Positions 25,748-34,663 of a stretch of 64,000 nucleotides of DNA are shown here, piece after piece. The stretch is from Plastoroseomonas hellenica (GTDB taxonomy: Bacteria; Pseudomonadota; Alphaproteobacteria; Acetobacterales; Acetobacteraceae): positions 186,001 to 250,000 of the forward strand of contig NZ_JAAGBB010000001.1 of NCBI RefSeq assembly GCF_018129085.1, read 5' to 3'. Numbering within the stretch: position 1 is the first letter of the stretch; each line of letters begins with the position of its first letter. The notes under the pieces were generated by a model that saw only the letters and a program-made list of their open reading frames with translations, was not told the origin of the DNA and did no database searches. Made by a program: the position numbers and the translations under genes.

Positions 25748-26953
25748 TCATGCTTCGAGATGCTCGGGACGGAAGCCCATCCCGAGCAGCCGCGCCGGAA
25801 TGCGGCGCAAGGCTGGGAAGCGGCTGAGCAGGCGGAAGGGCAAGGGCAGCTTGCCACCGCCGCCGGCCAGGACCGGGCGGATGATCCTGTCCTGCGCCAG
25901 GATCTGCAGGCGCTGGGTCGCGCGTGTCGGCCAGCTCCGCCGGTGCTGCACGCGCCGCAGGGTGGCGATGTCGGGGGCGCCGCTCCGCAGCGCCGGCGCC
26001 AGGATCCGCGCCGCGGCCACCGCATCCTGGATGGCGAGATTGATGCCGACGCCACCAATCGGCGACATCGCATGGGCGGCATCGCCGATGCAGAGCAGGC
26101 CCGGCCGGCACCATCGTTCCAGCCGGTCCACGGAGACGGTGAGCACCTTCACCGCGTCCCAGTTGTCCAATGCCCCGGTTCGCCCGGCCAGCAGGGGGGC
26201 GGTGCGCATCAGCGCCGCGCGGAAATGCTTCAGCCCCGCCTCACGGACAGTCTCGAAGCCGCCCTTCCGAATCACGAAGGCGCATTGCCAGTAATCGCCG
26301 CGGTTGAGCAGCACCAGCAGGTGACCGGCCGCGGCATAGCCGAGGACCGCCTCGGGATCCGAGCTGCGTCGTGGCAGCTTCATCCAGAGCACGTCCATGG
26401 ATGCGCCGAGATCCCGCACCACGAGCCCGGCAGCGGCGCGCAGGCGCGAGTGGCGCCCATCGGCGGCGACCACGAGATCGGCGCGCACGGTCAGCGGGCC
26501 GTCTGCGTCCTCGACCTGCACGCCAGCGACGCGCCCCGCTTCCATGACGAGGTTGGTGGCCTCGGCCTGCTGGCGCAGCCGGAAGGCGGGCAGGGTGGCG
26601 CCGCGATCCGCGAGGAAATCCAGAAAGTCCCATTGCGGCAGCAGGGCGATGAAGCGGCAACGCACCGGGAGATGGGAGAAATCCGCCACCGTTACCCGCG
26701 TTCCGGCGATCTCGACGCCGATCTCCCGGATCGTCTGATGCGGCAGACGCAAGAAATCCTCAAGCCAACCGAGCTCGCTCAGTAGCTCCAGGGTGGAGGG
26801 ATGGATGGTGTCGCCGCGGAAATCCCGCAGGAAATCGGCATGCTTCTCCAGGACGACGGTGTCGATGCCCGATCGCGCCAGCAGCACGCCGAGCATCATT
26901 CCGGCCGGTCCGCCGCCGACCACACAGCAGCGGGTGGTGAGCTCGCGCCCCAT
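25748..26953 (-). CDS. FAD-dependent aromatic-ring monooxygenase-like protein
   Basis: A 401-residue flavoprotein of the p-hydroxybenzoate hydroxylase/UbiH group. It has the Rossmann motif GGGPAGMMLG at residues 11-20, the DG motif in VVAADGRHSRLR, and the second FAD motif GLLCIGDAAHAMSPIGGVG. No membrane helix. Expected to hydroxylate an aromatic or conjugated substrate with NAD(P)H and oxygen; some members instead act on quinones. The ATG at 26953 has GGGAGGG 8 bases upstream. Its stop is 18 bases from that of the convergent LysR gene. Confidence 0.85.
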   Translation of the reverse strand: MGRELTTRCCVVGGGPAGMMLGVLLARSGIDTVVLEKHADFLRDFRGDTIHPSTLELLSELGWLEDFLRLPHQTIREIGVEIAGTRVTVADFSHLPVRCRFIALLPQWDFLDFLADRGATLPAFRLRQQAEATNLVMEAGRVAGVQVEDADGPLTVRADLVVAADGRHSRLRAAAGLVVRDLGASMDVLWMKLPRRSSDPEAVLGYAAAGHLLVLLNRGDYWQCAFVIRKGGFETVREAGLKHFRAALMRTAPLLAGRTGALDNWDAVKVLTVSVDRLERWCRPGLLCIGDAAHAMSPIGGVGINLAIQDAVAAARILAPALRSGAPDIATLRRVQHRRSWPTRATQRLQILAQDRIIRPVLAGGGGKLPLPFRLLSRFPALRRIPARLLGMGFRPEHLEA

Positions 26954-27076
26954 GATCCGACCCTCCCTGGCCGGCGTGCCGCCGAGAGGATGGGGCTGGC
27001 CGGCTTCTTCTGTGCCTTGCCTCGGAGTGTAGCACGCAATTGCTCTGCTGGAACGAAAGTCGCGGGTCCTGCCAAT

Positions 27077-27101
27077 GCGATCTGCTTTCGCTCCAGATCG
27101 C
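27077..27101 (-). terminator. Hairpin after the PQQ-dehydrogenase gene
   Basis: Sixteen bases beyond the PQQ-dehydrogenase stop there is a perfect 8-bp stem (27077-27084 with 27094-27101) and a 9-base loop. No T run follows. The rest of the 163-base gap up to the FAD monooxygenase start has a possible extended -10 element (TGCTACACT on the minus strand, near 27020-27035) that could drive that gene. Confidence 0.35.
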
Positions 27102-27116
27102 TCGTGCTGCTGCCGT

Positions 27117-29519
27117 TCACGACCCCCGCGGCAGGGCGAAGGCGATCGTGTAATCGCCGTAGCGGGTCGCCAGCGCGCCATGCCCGCCGGCGGTGATGAC
27201 GACATACTGCCGACCATCTCGGCCCGTATAGGTCATGGGCGTCGCCTGCGGGCCGGCGGGCAGCCGGTGCCTCCATAGCTCCCGGCCACTTTGCAAATCA
27301 AAGGCCCGCAGGTACTGGTCCGTCGTCGCGCCGATGAAGATCAGGCCGCTGCGCGTCACCGTGCTGCCGCCGATATTCGGCACCCCCGTCGGGAGCGGGA
27401 TGTTGGCCTGGCTGCCGAACAAGCCGCTGTCGCGGGAGGTGCCGAGCGTGACCTGCCACAACAGCCGGCGCGTGTGCAGATCGACGGCGGAAAGCTGACC
27501 CCAGGTCGGCGCGCTGCAGGGCGCGCCGAAGACGCCGATCCAAGGCCCGACTGCTGCCAGATAGGGCGTGCCGAGCTGCGGATAGTGTTGCACATCCATC
27601 GGCCCGAGCGGCGCATCGCCTGGCTTCTGCGGCGCCGACGCGCGCTGCCCTTCGGGAGATTCGCGGGGCACCAGGCGGATCCGGAAGGGCATGGTCATGG
27701 TGTTCAGCACCATGATCCCGCGCTCGGGGTCGATGGCGGCGCCGCCCCAGTCGCTGACGCCATCGAAGGCCGGATGGCCAATCATCTGCTGCAACCCCGG
27801 CAGCGTGAAGATGCCCTCATGCCGGCTCCGGCGGAACTCGATGCGGCACAGGAGTTGGTCGATCGGCGTCGCCCCCCAGGCATCCCGCTCGGTCAGCGGT
27901 GCCGGCGTGAAGGACGGCATGCCTGTGGAGAAGGGCTGCGTCGGCGCGACCCTGTCCTCGGCGACGCCGCCGGCTTGCGGGGTTGGCCGTTCCTCGACAT
28001 CGGCGACCGGATGGCCGTCGCGGCGATCGAGCAGGAAGATCTGGCCTGTCTTGGTGGTCTGCAGCAGCGCGGGGATCGTGCCACCCTGGCCATCCGGCAG
28101 GTCGACCAGCGATGGCCCGATCGGCAGGTCGAAATCCCAGATGTCGTGATGCACGGTCTGAAAGGACCAGCGCAGCCGGCCGGTTTCGATCTCGAGTGCC
28201 ACGATCGCGCTGCCGAAGCGCTCGTCGAAGGGGCGGCGACGGCCGCCGAAATAGTCGGGCGTCGGATTGCCCATCGGCAGATAGACCAGGCCGAGCGCCG
28301 GATCGGCGGTGAAGGCGCTCCAGGCATTGGGCGTGCCGCGCGTGTAGACCTCTCCCGCCGGCAGGCCGCCGGGGATAGCATCTTCGCCGCGCCCCATGTC
28401 CCAGGCCCAGATGAGCCGCCCGCTCGCCGGATCGAAGGCGCGCACCACGCCCGAAGGTTCGTCGACCGCACGGTTGTCGCGGATGCGGCTGCCGATGACG
28501 ATGCGGTGGTTGACGATCATGGGCGGCGAGGTGGTCAGCACGAAGCCGCGCGGCGCGTCGCCCATATTGGCGGCGAGGTTGATGAAGCCGCGTTCGGCGA
28601 AGCCTTCGCAGGGCCGGCCGGTCTCGGCATTGAGCGCGACCAGGCGCGCATCGAAGGTCGGCGAGTAGATCCGATGCGGGCAGTCGCTGTCCGTCACCTC
28701 GTCATAAGCAACGCCGCGGCAGACCAGATAGGGATGGCCGGTGCGGTCGATCTCCGGATCGAAGCGCCATTTGACCGCGCCCGTGGTGGCGTCGATCGCC
28801 AGTACGACACTGTGCGGGGTGCAGGTGTAGAGAGTATCGCCCACCTTCAGCGGCGTCGCCTCGCTGTGGAACTCGCGGGCATGGCGGATTTCTTCCGCAT
28901 CGGCGGAATCGCCGCTGCGTGCGATCCATGCGACCTCGAGCTGACCGACATTCTGCGGCGTGATCTGCGTCTGCGGTGCGAAGCGATCCCCGGCCGGTGT
29001 ACGGCCATAGAAGCGCCATTCATCCTCGTCCGCCAGAGCGGCGGCCGGCTGCGGAGCATTCCTGGCGAGTGGTGGCGGATCCTGGGCGGCGATCTGGGGG
29101 CCGGTGACCGCGGCGACGCCGATGATCAGAAGAAGCACCACAGCCCCTCCCGCCGCCACCACGCCCATCGCCCGGCGCGGCGGCCAGCCACTGAGCTTCC
29201 GTGTCACCCAGGGCAGCAGGAGGTAGATGCCGAGGACGGTCGGCGCGAGAAGGCGCGGCAGCAAATACCATGGCCGGAACCCGCTTTCGGAGAGCGCCCA
29301 GAGCACCGTGCCGAGCCAGACTGCGCCATAGACGAGGAGGCCGGCGCGCTTGCCCATCATGAGGAGAGCGCCCGCGCAGAGCAGGCCGGTCCCGGCCAGC
29401 AGATAGTACCAGCTCCCTCCGAGCCAGGCGAGATAGGTGCCGGCGCCCGCGAAGAAGAGGCCCAGCAGCACGACGACGAGGCCGGAGACCAGCGGCCGGG
29501 ATTGGACGAGCTGGCGCAT
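27117..29519 (-). CDS. gcd: Membrane-bound PQQ-dependent glucose/quinate-type dehydrogenase
   Basis: An 800-residue quinoprotein. Five hydrophobic helices fill residues 10-150 and anchor it in the inner membrane, where it passes electrons to ubiquinone; the remaining 640 residues form the periplasmic eight-bladed PQQ propeller (WRFYGRTPAGDRFAPQTQI, ATTGAVKWRFDPEID, LLQTTKTGQIFLLDRRDG). The length and single-subunit layout match the glucose/quinate/shikimate dehydrogenase family. Glucose to gluconolactone is the commonest activity, but quinate dehydrogenase has the same layout and beta-ketoadipate genes lie 4 kb away, so the substrate is open. It is divergent from the haem peroxidase gene. Confidence 0.88.
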   Translation of the reverse strand: MRQLVQSRPLVSGLVVVLLGLFFAGAGTYLAWLGGSWYYLLAGTGLLCAGALLMMGKRAGLLVYGAVWLGTVLWALSESGFRPWYLLPRLLAPTVLGIYLLLPWVTRKLSGWPPRRAMGVVAAGGAVVLLLIIGVAAVTGPQIAAQDPPPLARNAPQPAAALADEDEWRFYGRTPAGDRFAPQTQITPQNVGQLEVAWIARSGDSADAEEIRHAREFHSEATPLKVGDTLYTCTPHSVVLAIDATTGAVKWRFDPEIDRTGHPYLVCRGVAYDEVTDSDCPHRIYSPTFDARLVALNAETGRPCEGFAERGFINLAANMGDAPRGFVLTTSPPMIVNHRIVIGSRIRDNRAVDEPSGVVRAFDPASGRLIWAWDMGRGEDAIPGGLPAGEVYTRGTPNAWSAFTADPALGLVYLPMGNPTPDYFGGRRRPFDERFGSAIVALEIETGRLRWSFQTVHHDIWDFDLPIGPSLVDLPDGQGGTIPALLQTTKTGQIFLLDRRDGHPVADVEERPTPQAGGVAEDRVAPTQPFSTGMPSFTPAPLTERDAWGATPIDQLLCRIEFRRSRHEGIFTLPGLQQMIGHPAFDGVSDWGGAAIDPERGIMVLNTMTMPFRIRLVPRESPEGQRASAPQKPGDAPLGPMDVQHYPQLGTPYLAAVGPWIGVFGAPCSAPTWGQLSAVDLHTRRLLWQVTLGTSRDSGLFGSQANIPLPTGVPNIGGSTVTRSGLIFIGATTDQYLRAFDLQSGRELWRHRLPAGPQATPMTYTGRDGRQYVVITAGGHGALATRYGDYTIAFALPRGS

Positions 29520-29617
29520 GAAGGGGCGCTCCCTGAGGATAAGCGATCTTCAGCCCGGTCCCGGTTCCTGGCCTGCGGAGCAACGTGCCCGCGGCATCAA
29601 GGGTTTCGGCGCGGGAT

Positions 29618-29664
29618 GTGACCAGCGTCACCGCTCGTCGGAACGGTCACCGATAACGTCCGTG
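29618..29664 (+). promoter_or_regulatory. Candidate control region of the peroxidase gene
   Basis: The 249-base divergent gap between gcd and the peroxidase gene contains an inverted repeat GTGAC-N4-GTCAC (29618-29631), two copies of GTCACCG starting at 29627 and 29646, and GGAAC (29640-29644) followed after 16 bases by CGTG (29661-29664). The last resembles the GGAAC-N16-CGTT promoter used by the alphaproteobacterial general-stress sigma factor EcfG, with one mismatch. Pattern match only. Confidence 0.3.
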
Positions 29665-29768
29665 CAGCGGCGGCCGTCTTCCGTTCTGGAAGCAGCTTTC
29701 TGCGAGGCGCCGGCTTCGCCGCCGAAATCATCAGTGACCACCACAGCAACCGCTCAGGAGATGGCACG

Positions 29769-31376
29769 ATGTCGGCACCAAAGACCGAACCGGGATATCA
29801 CGGACACGCTCAGCGGCACGAAGTGCCGCCGCCCCTCGGTCAGGCGATACCCGCCGGGCGCTTCGGCCGCATGTTCCCCGAACTCTCGACCCCGCTGGAG
29901 GTACCCGACGCGGCCCTCGTGGCGCTCGGCCTGGCAATGCGGGATGATGATGCCCCCGCCGGCGAGAACTCCGGCAATAACGAGGAGATCCCGGCCGGCT
30001 ACACCTATCTCGGCCAGTTCATCGATCACGACATCACGCTGGACACGACGACCCTGACCGAGATTGTCGATGACCCTATGGCCGTCGAGAATTTCCGCAC
30101 CCCGCGGCTCGACCTCGACAGCGTCTATGGCTTTGGGCCGCGGGCGCAGCCCTCGCTCTACGATCGCACCACCAAGGGGATGGGCGGCGATCCCGCGCCG
30201 GTGAAGCTGCTGCTTGGCTCGACCGCCATCGGTGGTGCGGAAGCGGCCTTCGCCGGACTGCCGCACGACCTGCCACGCAACGCCCAGGGCTTCGCGATCA
30301 TCGGCGATGAGCGCAATGACGAGAACCTGCTGGTGGCCCAGACGCATCTGGCCTTCCTGCGCTTCCACAACGCGATGGCTGACCGGCTGGAGGGCAAGGT
30401 GCCGCGCGGGCGGCTCTTTGATTCCACACGCCGCGCAGTCGTCGACCTCTATCAGGCGATGGTGTTGCGCGACTTTCTGACCAAGCTCTGCGACGTGAAC
30501 GATATCGCGCTGGCGGTGAAGCAGCGCGAATTCTTCCGCTTCGAAACCTTCGGCGCTTTCGGCCAGCCCTACATGCCAACCGAATTCTCCGTGGCCGCCT
30601 ATCGGCTCGGCCATTCCATGGTGCGGGAGGTCTACAGCCACAACCGCATCTTCACGCCGGGCGGGGTGGTCGCCGCCAATTTCGACCTGCTCTTCCAGTT
30701 CACCGCGAAGTCCGGGCTGATCGGCACGCCGGGGGACACGCCGGCGAACAAGCCGACCTTGCCCGGCGACTGGATCATCGACTGGCGCCGCTTCCTGCGC
30801 TTCGAGGCGCCGCAGCCGCCCGGTCCCGTACCGCTCAACCTCTCGCGCAATATCGACCCCTATCTGGCGAAGGAACTGCATGAGCTCGGCCTGCCGCCGA
30901 ACACCTCCGGCGCGGCGCCGGATGGCAGCAGCAGCCTGGCGGTGATGAACTTGCGGCGCGGTGCCAAGATGAAGCTGCCCGCAGCGCAGGACATCGCCCG
31001 CTTCATGGGCATTCCAGTGCTGAGCCCGGATGAGATCGGCGACGATACGTCGGACGGCAGGGCCGCACGCAAGCACGGCCTGCATCAGCGCACGCCGCTC
31101 TGGTACTACATCCTCAAGGAAGCCCGGAAGACGCAGGGCGGGACGCGGCTCGGCCCGCTCGGCAGTCGCATCGTCGCCGAGACCTTCGTCGGGCTGCTCG
31201 ACGGTGACCCGACCAGCATCCTTGGCCGCGCGCCGAGCTGGCAATTCGGTGATCCGATCCCCGGCCTGGCGCTGGATGGCGCCGACCGACGTTTCACCTT
31301 TGCGGACATGGTGATGATCGCGGCCGAGCATCGCGAGAACGGTGCGACCACGGTCAATCTCAGCCCGATCGGCTGA
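29769..31376 (+). CDS. Animal-type haem peroxidase
   Basis: A 535-residue member of the peroxidase-cyclooxygenase superfamily. The distal motif TYLGQFIDHDIT holds the Gln, Asp and His of the active site, and the proximal ligand lies in YRLGHSMVREVYSHN; NENLLVAQTHLAFLRFHN is the conserved helix between them. No signal peptide is visible. Bacterial members oxidise halides, phenols or lipids with hydrogen peroxide, and this one may act in oxidative defence. AGGAGA lies 8 bases before the ATG. It stands as a single gene and converges on the DUF1810 gene. Confidence 0.9.
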   Translation: MSAPKTEPGYHGHAQRHEVPPPLGQAIPAGRFGRMFPELSTPLEVPDAALVALGLAMRDDDAPAGENSGNNEEIPAGYTYLGQFIDHDITLDTTTLTEIVDDPMAVENFRTPRLDLDSVYGFGPRAQPSLYDRTTKGMGGDPAPVKLLLGSTAIGGAEAAFAGLPHDLPRNAQGFAIIGDERNDENLLVAQTHLAFLRFHNAMADRLEGKVPRGRLFDSTRRAVVDLYQAMVLRDFLTKLCDVNDIALAVKQREFFRFETFGAFGQPYMPTEFSVAAYRLGHSMVREVYSHNRIFTPGGVVAANFDLLFQFTAKSGLIGTPGDTPANKPTLPGDWIIDWRRFLRFEAPQPPGPVPLNLSRNIDPYLAKELHELGLPPNTSGAAPDGSSSLAVMNLRRGAKMKLPAAQDIARFMGIPVLSPDEIGDDTSDGRAARKHGLHQRTPLWYYILKEARKTQGGTRLGPLGSRIVAETFVGLLDGDPTSILGRAPSWQFGDPIPGLALDGADRRFTFADMVMIAAEHRENGATTVNLSPIG

Positions 31377-31399
31377 CGCGCCGATCCAGGCGCATGCCT

Positions 31400-31429
31400 G
31401 CTCGTCCGGGTGCTCTCACCCGGACGAGC
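31400..31429. terminator. Bidirectional hairpin terminator
   Basis: A perfect 13-bp stem (31400-31412 with 31417-31429) and a 4-base loop, between the convergent peroxidase and DUF1810 genes. It begins 24 bases after the peroxidase stop and its right arm covers the last codons of the DUF1810 gene. No T run on either side, but stem strength and position favour termination. Confidence 0.55.
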
Positions 31430-31886
31430 GAGGGCGATCGCCGGCACCGAGAAGCGAGAGCGTCGCTGCGTCGGGCCGGCCATCGCACCAGCGGTCGAGT
31501 GCCGCGCTGAAGGGGTTCGCCGCATCCTCCGCCGCAAGCGAGAACAGCGTCATGGAGGAGCGGAACTTCATGTCGTCCGGCAAACCGAAGATCGCGTTGA
31601 GCGATCGGCCCTCAACGGCTTGCACCGTCCGCGTGACCAGCGCGAGCCGCGGCCCGAGCACCGGATGGGCGAGATAGGCCCGCGCCTCGTCGAGGGACTG
31701 GATGCCGTAGAACTGCGCCATCGACGAGTGGCCGAGCCCGCGTAGCTGCGGGAAGATGAACCACATCCAGTGGCTCCGCTTCCGCCCGGCGCGCAGCTCC
31801 TCAAGCGCCATCTCGAAGATCGGCGCCTGCGCCGTCACGAAACGGGAGAGATCGAAAGGATCATCCGGTTGCACGGCAGCCCCCAT
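31416..31886 (-). CDS. DUF1810 family protein
   Basis: A 156-residue cytoplasmic protein of the DUF1810 family, recognised by FEMALEELRAGRKRSHWMWF, IFPQLRGLGHS and the YGIQSLDEARAYL-HPVLGPRL stretch. The family has no firmly known activity. The ATG at 31886 lies 16 bases after the cupin gene stop and starts the conserved region; an upstream in-frame start would overlap the cupin gene. Probably co-transcribed with the cupin gene. Confidence 0.82.
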   Translation of the reverse strand: MGAAVQPDDPFDLSRFVTAQAPIFEMALEELRAGRKRSHWMWFIFPQLRGLGHSSMAQFYGIQSLDEARAYLAHPVLGPRLALVTRTVQAVEGRSLNAIFGLPDDMKFRSSMTLFSLAAEDAANPFSAALDRWCDGRPDAATLSLLGAGDRPRSSG

Positions 31887-31902
31887 TCTGCGGACATCCC
31901 GG

Positions 31903-32481
31903 TCAGGCCACCCGCCAGAGCCTGGGAAGCGGGCCTTCCGCACCGAAGACTGGATCGGACTCCGGGACCGGCAGCGTCATGATGCGTTCGATCATGGCCG
32001 CCGTCGGGGCCGTGCGGCAGATATCGCCATCCTGGCCGGGCGGATAGGCCCCGACCACCAGGAAGTCGGGGCTGGCATTCAATCGGCAATGGCCGGTGCC
32101 CGCCGGCAGAACCACGACGTCGCCTGCCGTGACCTGGACCTCCTGCCCCTTGGGCCCGCCCAGCATCAGCCTTGCCTTGCCGCCGGCGAAGCCCAGCACC
32201 TCATGCCCCGCGGTGTGGTAGTGGTGATAGGCATAGACGCCATCGCGCCACTGGGCCGGCCAGCCGGTGCGTTGAAACAGCGCCTCGAACAGGGCGGCGG
32301 GATCCTCTCCGGCGACTGGCACGGCGCTGCGATAGAGCAGCACGGGCAGGCGGGGATTGTTCGGCATCCACCCATTCCGGCCCAGCTGCAGCACCTCCGG
32401 CATCGCTCCACCGCTTTCGGGCGAGGTCGACGGAGCGGTGAGCCTGGCGTCGATGTCTTTCCGGTCGCTGTCGGCCATCAT
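31903..32481 (-). CDS. Cupin-domain protein (YjlB-like)
   Basis: A 192-residue single-domain cupin. The metal-binding motif 1 is [16 protein letters not shown] and motif 2 is [12 protein letters not shown], with GDVV between them, giving a likely three-His plus Glu metal site. The arrangement resembles the uncharacterised YjlB group. It may be a small dioxygenase, isomerase or binding protein. Two adjacent ATGs (32481 and 32478) follow GGAG; the second has the better spacing. It lies next to the beta-ketoadipate genes but past a terminator-like hairpin, so it is probably a separate unit with DUF1810. Confidence 0.82.
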   Translation of the reverse strand: MMADSDRKDIDARLTAPSTSPESGGAMPEVLQLGRNGWMPNNPRLPVLLYRSAVPVAGEDPAALFEALFQRTGWPAQWRDGVYAYHHYHTAGHEVLGFAGGKARLMLGGPKGQEVQVTAGDVVVLPAGTGHCRLNASPDFLVVGAYPPGQDGDICRTAPTAAMIERIMTLPVPESDPVFGAEGPLPRLWRVA

Positions 32482-32632
32482 GCACTCCGCATTCGTATCG
32501 ATCCCGGTCGGGAGCGGCGCCTGGCCTTCCTGAGCAGGGCACCAGAAGCATCGGCTAACCGGTTGGCCCGGCCAGATGATTGCGGAACGCTGCGTCGATG
32601 GTGAAGTTTGCCCGGCTTCCCGGTAGCCCTCG

Positions 32633-32659
32633 AAAAGGATGCGAATACCGCGGATTCGC
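32633..32659 (-). terminator. Intrinsic terminator after pcaC
   Basis: On the minus strand the stem GCGAAT/ATTCGC (32641-32646 with 32654-32659, 7-base loop) is followed by ATCCTTTT, 34 bases past the pcaC stop. Stem plus T run is a fair intrinsic terminator. The remainder of the 211-base gap (32482-32692) shows no gene and would contain the cupin promoter. Confidence 0.5.
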
Positions 32660-32692
32660 TGGGCTTCGGCGGCGGCGCCATGTCCGGGTGGT

Positions 32693-33097
32693 TCAGCCCT
32701 CCAGCCCCGCAATGGTGATACCGCGGGCCTTCAACTCCGCGATCACCTCCTCCAGATGATGGAAAGCGGTATTGGCAGCCGGGAAGCCGCAATAGATCGA
32801 CTGCTGCAGGAGAAGCTCCTTGATGCCCTCGATGGGCATCCGGTCTTCCAGCGCGGCCCGCACATGCATGCGGAACTCCTCCCAGCGGCCGAGGGCGACC
32901 ATGGTGCCCATCACCAGGATGCGCCGCGTCCGGTGGTCGAGGCCCGGGCGGGTCCAGATCTCACCCCAGCCGAAGCGGGTGATGAAGTCCTGGAACTCGC
33001 GGTTGACGGCGTTGCTCCGGCCGATCGCGCGATCCACATGCGCATCGCCGAGGATAGCGCGGCGCGCCTTCATTCCTGCCTCGTAGTTGTCGGTCAT
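32693..33097 (-). CDS. pcaC: 4-carboxymuconolactone decarboxylase
   Basis: A 134-residue CMD-family protein of the usual PcaC size. [20 protein letters not shown] is typical of true PcaC, and [22 protein letters not shown] carries the core helices; the [11 protein letters not shown] motif near residue 103 holds the conserved Cys-x-x-Pro region with the catalytic neighbourhood. It converts 4-carboxymuconolactone to beta-ketoadipate enol-lactone in protocatechuate degradation. It lies 32 bases after pcaB on the same strand. pcaD, pcaG and pcaH are not in the window. Confidence 0.88.
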   Translation of the reverse strand: MTDNYEAGMKARRAILGDAHVDRAIGRSNAVNREFQDFITRFGWGEIWTRPGLDHRTRRILVMGTMVALGRWEEFRMHVRAALEDRMPIEGIKELLLQQSIYCGFPAANTAFHHLEEVIAELKARGITIAGLEG

Positions 33098-33129
33098 CGA
33101 CCTCTCCTCCGGATTCGAATGCGCATTGT

Positions 33130-34497
33130 TCAGGATTGGCCGGTGCCGGCCTGGCGCGACGCCAGCAGCCGGTCGACCATCTGCGGGGCTAGCCCGAGAT
33201 AATTGGCCGGGTCGCAGTGGCGCTCCACGCCGTCAACGCCGCCGAGTGCCGCGACCACTTCGGGCATCCCGGCGAGCACCTCCGCCAGCCGACGGCCCGA
33301 GGTGATCGCGGCGCGGCAGGCGTCATAGACCACGTCATGCGCGTGCTGCCGGCCGAGCGCCGGCGCCGCCGCCATCATCACCGCCTCGGCGACGACCAGC
33401 CCGCCGGTCAGATCCAGATTGGTGCGCATGCGTGCAGGATCGACCACCAGCCCGCCCAGCATGCCGATTGCCTGCCGCAGGCAGCCGCCGGCCAGGATGA
33501 AGCTTTCCGGCACTGCCACCCATTCGAGGTGCCAGGGCCCGGTCGCGCGCTCGAAATCCTGCACCATGCCCTGGAGGATGAGCCCGACCTGCTGGCGAAC
33601 CGCGGCGGTGCCGGCCAGGATCAGCTCGCAGGAGATCGGGTTGCGCTTCTGCGGCATGGTGGAGGAAGCGCCACGCCCCTTCACGAAGGGCTCCTGCACC
33701 TCGCCGCCGAACTCGGTCGACATCATCAGCATGATATCGGTGGCGAGCTTGGCGAGCGACCCGGTGACGAGGCCGAGGAAGCTGACCGCCTCGGCGATGC
33801 CGTCGCGCGCGACATGCCAGGTCATGGCAGGCTGGCCGAGGCCGAGCTCCTCGCAGAAGCCTGCCTGCACCTCGAGCCCGGCCTGGCCGATCGAGGCTAG
33901 CGTGCCCGCGGCACCGGCGAACTGCCCGACCAGTACCCGCGGGCGAAGCTGTTCCAGCCGCTCGGCGTGGCGGTCGAACATGGAGAGCCAGATCGCGACC
34001 TTGTAGCCGAAGGTGATCGGCAGGGCCTGCTGCAGATGGGTGCGGCCGGCCATTGGGGTGTCGCGGTAGCGAAGCGCCAGATCGGCCAGGATCCCGCGCA
34101 GCACCCCGATGTCCCGCCCCACGATGTCGAGCGCGGCGCGGAGCTGGAGCACGCTCGCGGTGTCCATGATGTCCTGCGTCGTCGCACCCCAATGCAGGAA
34201 GCGGCCGGCCTCGCCCGCTGCTTCGGAGAGCTGGTGGACCAGCGGCAGGATCGGGTAGCCGACATTCTCCGTCTCGCGCTGCAGGCGCGGCCAGTCGATG
34301 GCGAGGCTCTGCGCCCCGGCCGCGATGCCCGCCGCGGCGGCGGGCGGGATGACGCCGAGCCTGGCCTGCGCCCGGGCCAGCGCCACCTCCGCTTCGACAT
34401 AGCGGCCGATCACCGCTTCGTCGGAGAAGACCGCGCGCATCTCCGGCGTGCCGAACATGTCGCGGAAGAGCAGGCTTTCGATGGGTGTGCTCGGCAC
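33130..34497 (-). CDS. pcaB: 3-carboxy-cis,cis-muconate cycloisomerase
   Basis: A 455-residue fumarase-superfamily enzyme of normal PcaB length. It contains FGTPEMRAVFSDEAVIGRYV, the FLHWGATTQDIMDT active-site motif, MAGRTHLQQALPITFGYK, and the signature GASSTMPQKRNPISCE near residue 278. The PcaB-like N-terminus and the neighbouring pcaC point to lactonisation of 3-carboxymuconate over adenylosuccinate cleavage. The GTG at 34497 starts the conserved region; a longer in-frame start would add a poorly conserved Pro/Ala-rich piece. The 166 bases before it, up to treY, hold no recognised signal. Confidence 0.85.
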   Translation of the reverse strand: MPSTPIESLLFRDMFGTPEMRAVFSDEAVIGRYVEAEVALARAQARLGVIPPAAAAGIAAGAQSLAIDWPRLQRETENVGYPILPLVHQLSEAAGEAGRFLHWGATTQDIMDTASVLQLRAALDIVGRDIGVLRGILADLALRYRDTPMAGRTHLQQALPITFGYKVAIWLSMFDRHAERLEQLRPRVLVGQFAGAAGTLASIGQAGLEVQAGFCEELGLGQPAMTWHVARDGIAEAVSFLGLVTGSLAKLATDIMLMMSTEFGGEVQEPFVKGRGASSTMPQKRNPISCELILAGTAAVRQQVGLILQGMVQDFERATGPWHLEWVAVPESFILAGGCLRQAIGMLGGLVVDPARMRTNLDLTGGLVVAEAVMMAAAPALGRQHAHDVVYDACRAAITSGRRLAEVLAGMPEVVAALGGVDGVERHCDPANYLGLAPQMVDRLLASRQAGTGQS

Positions 34498-34663
34498 GGT
34501 CCGATCCCTGATGGCTGGGGTCTCGGCGTCGGTCGCCGCGGGCGGGGGCGCTGCCTTCGAAGCGCCTTGCCACCCTCGCGAAAACGCCACCTCGACTGGA
34601 GACGATGGGGCCATTTGGTGGCCGGGCGAGATCGCCGTCAATCGGCCCGCATGGGCAGGGGGA

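Noticed and set aside
27291-29621. A 776-codon open frame opposite the PQQ dehydrogenase
   Set aside because: Shadow frame; the minus-strand product matches the whole quinoprotein family from end to end.
32482-32712. N-terminal extension of the cupin protein
   Set aside because: It would read through the pcaC terminator hairpin and gives no conserved sequence; the ATG pair at 32478-32481 follows a ribosome site.
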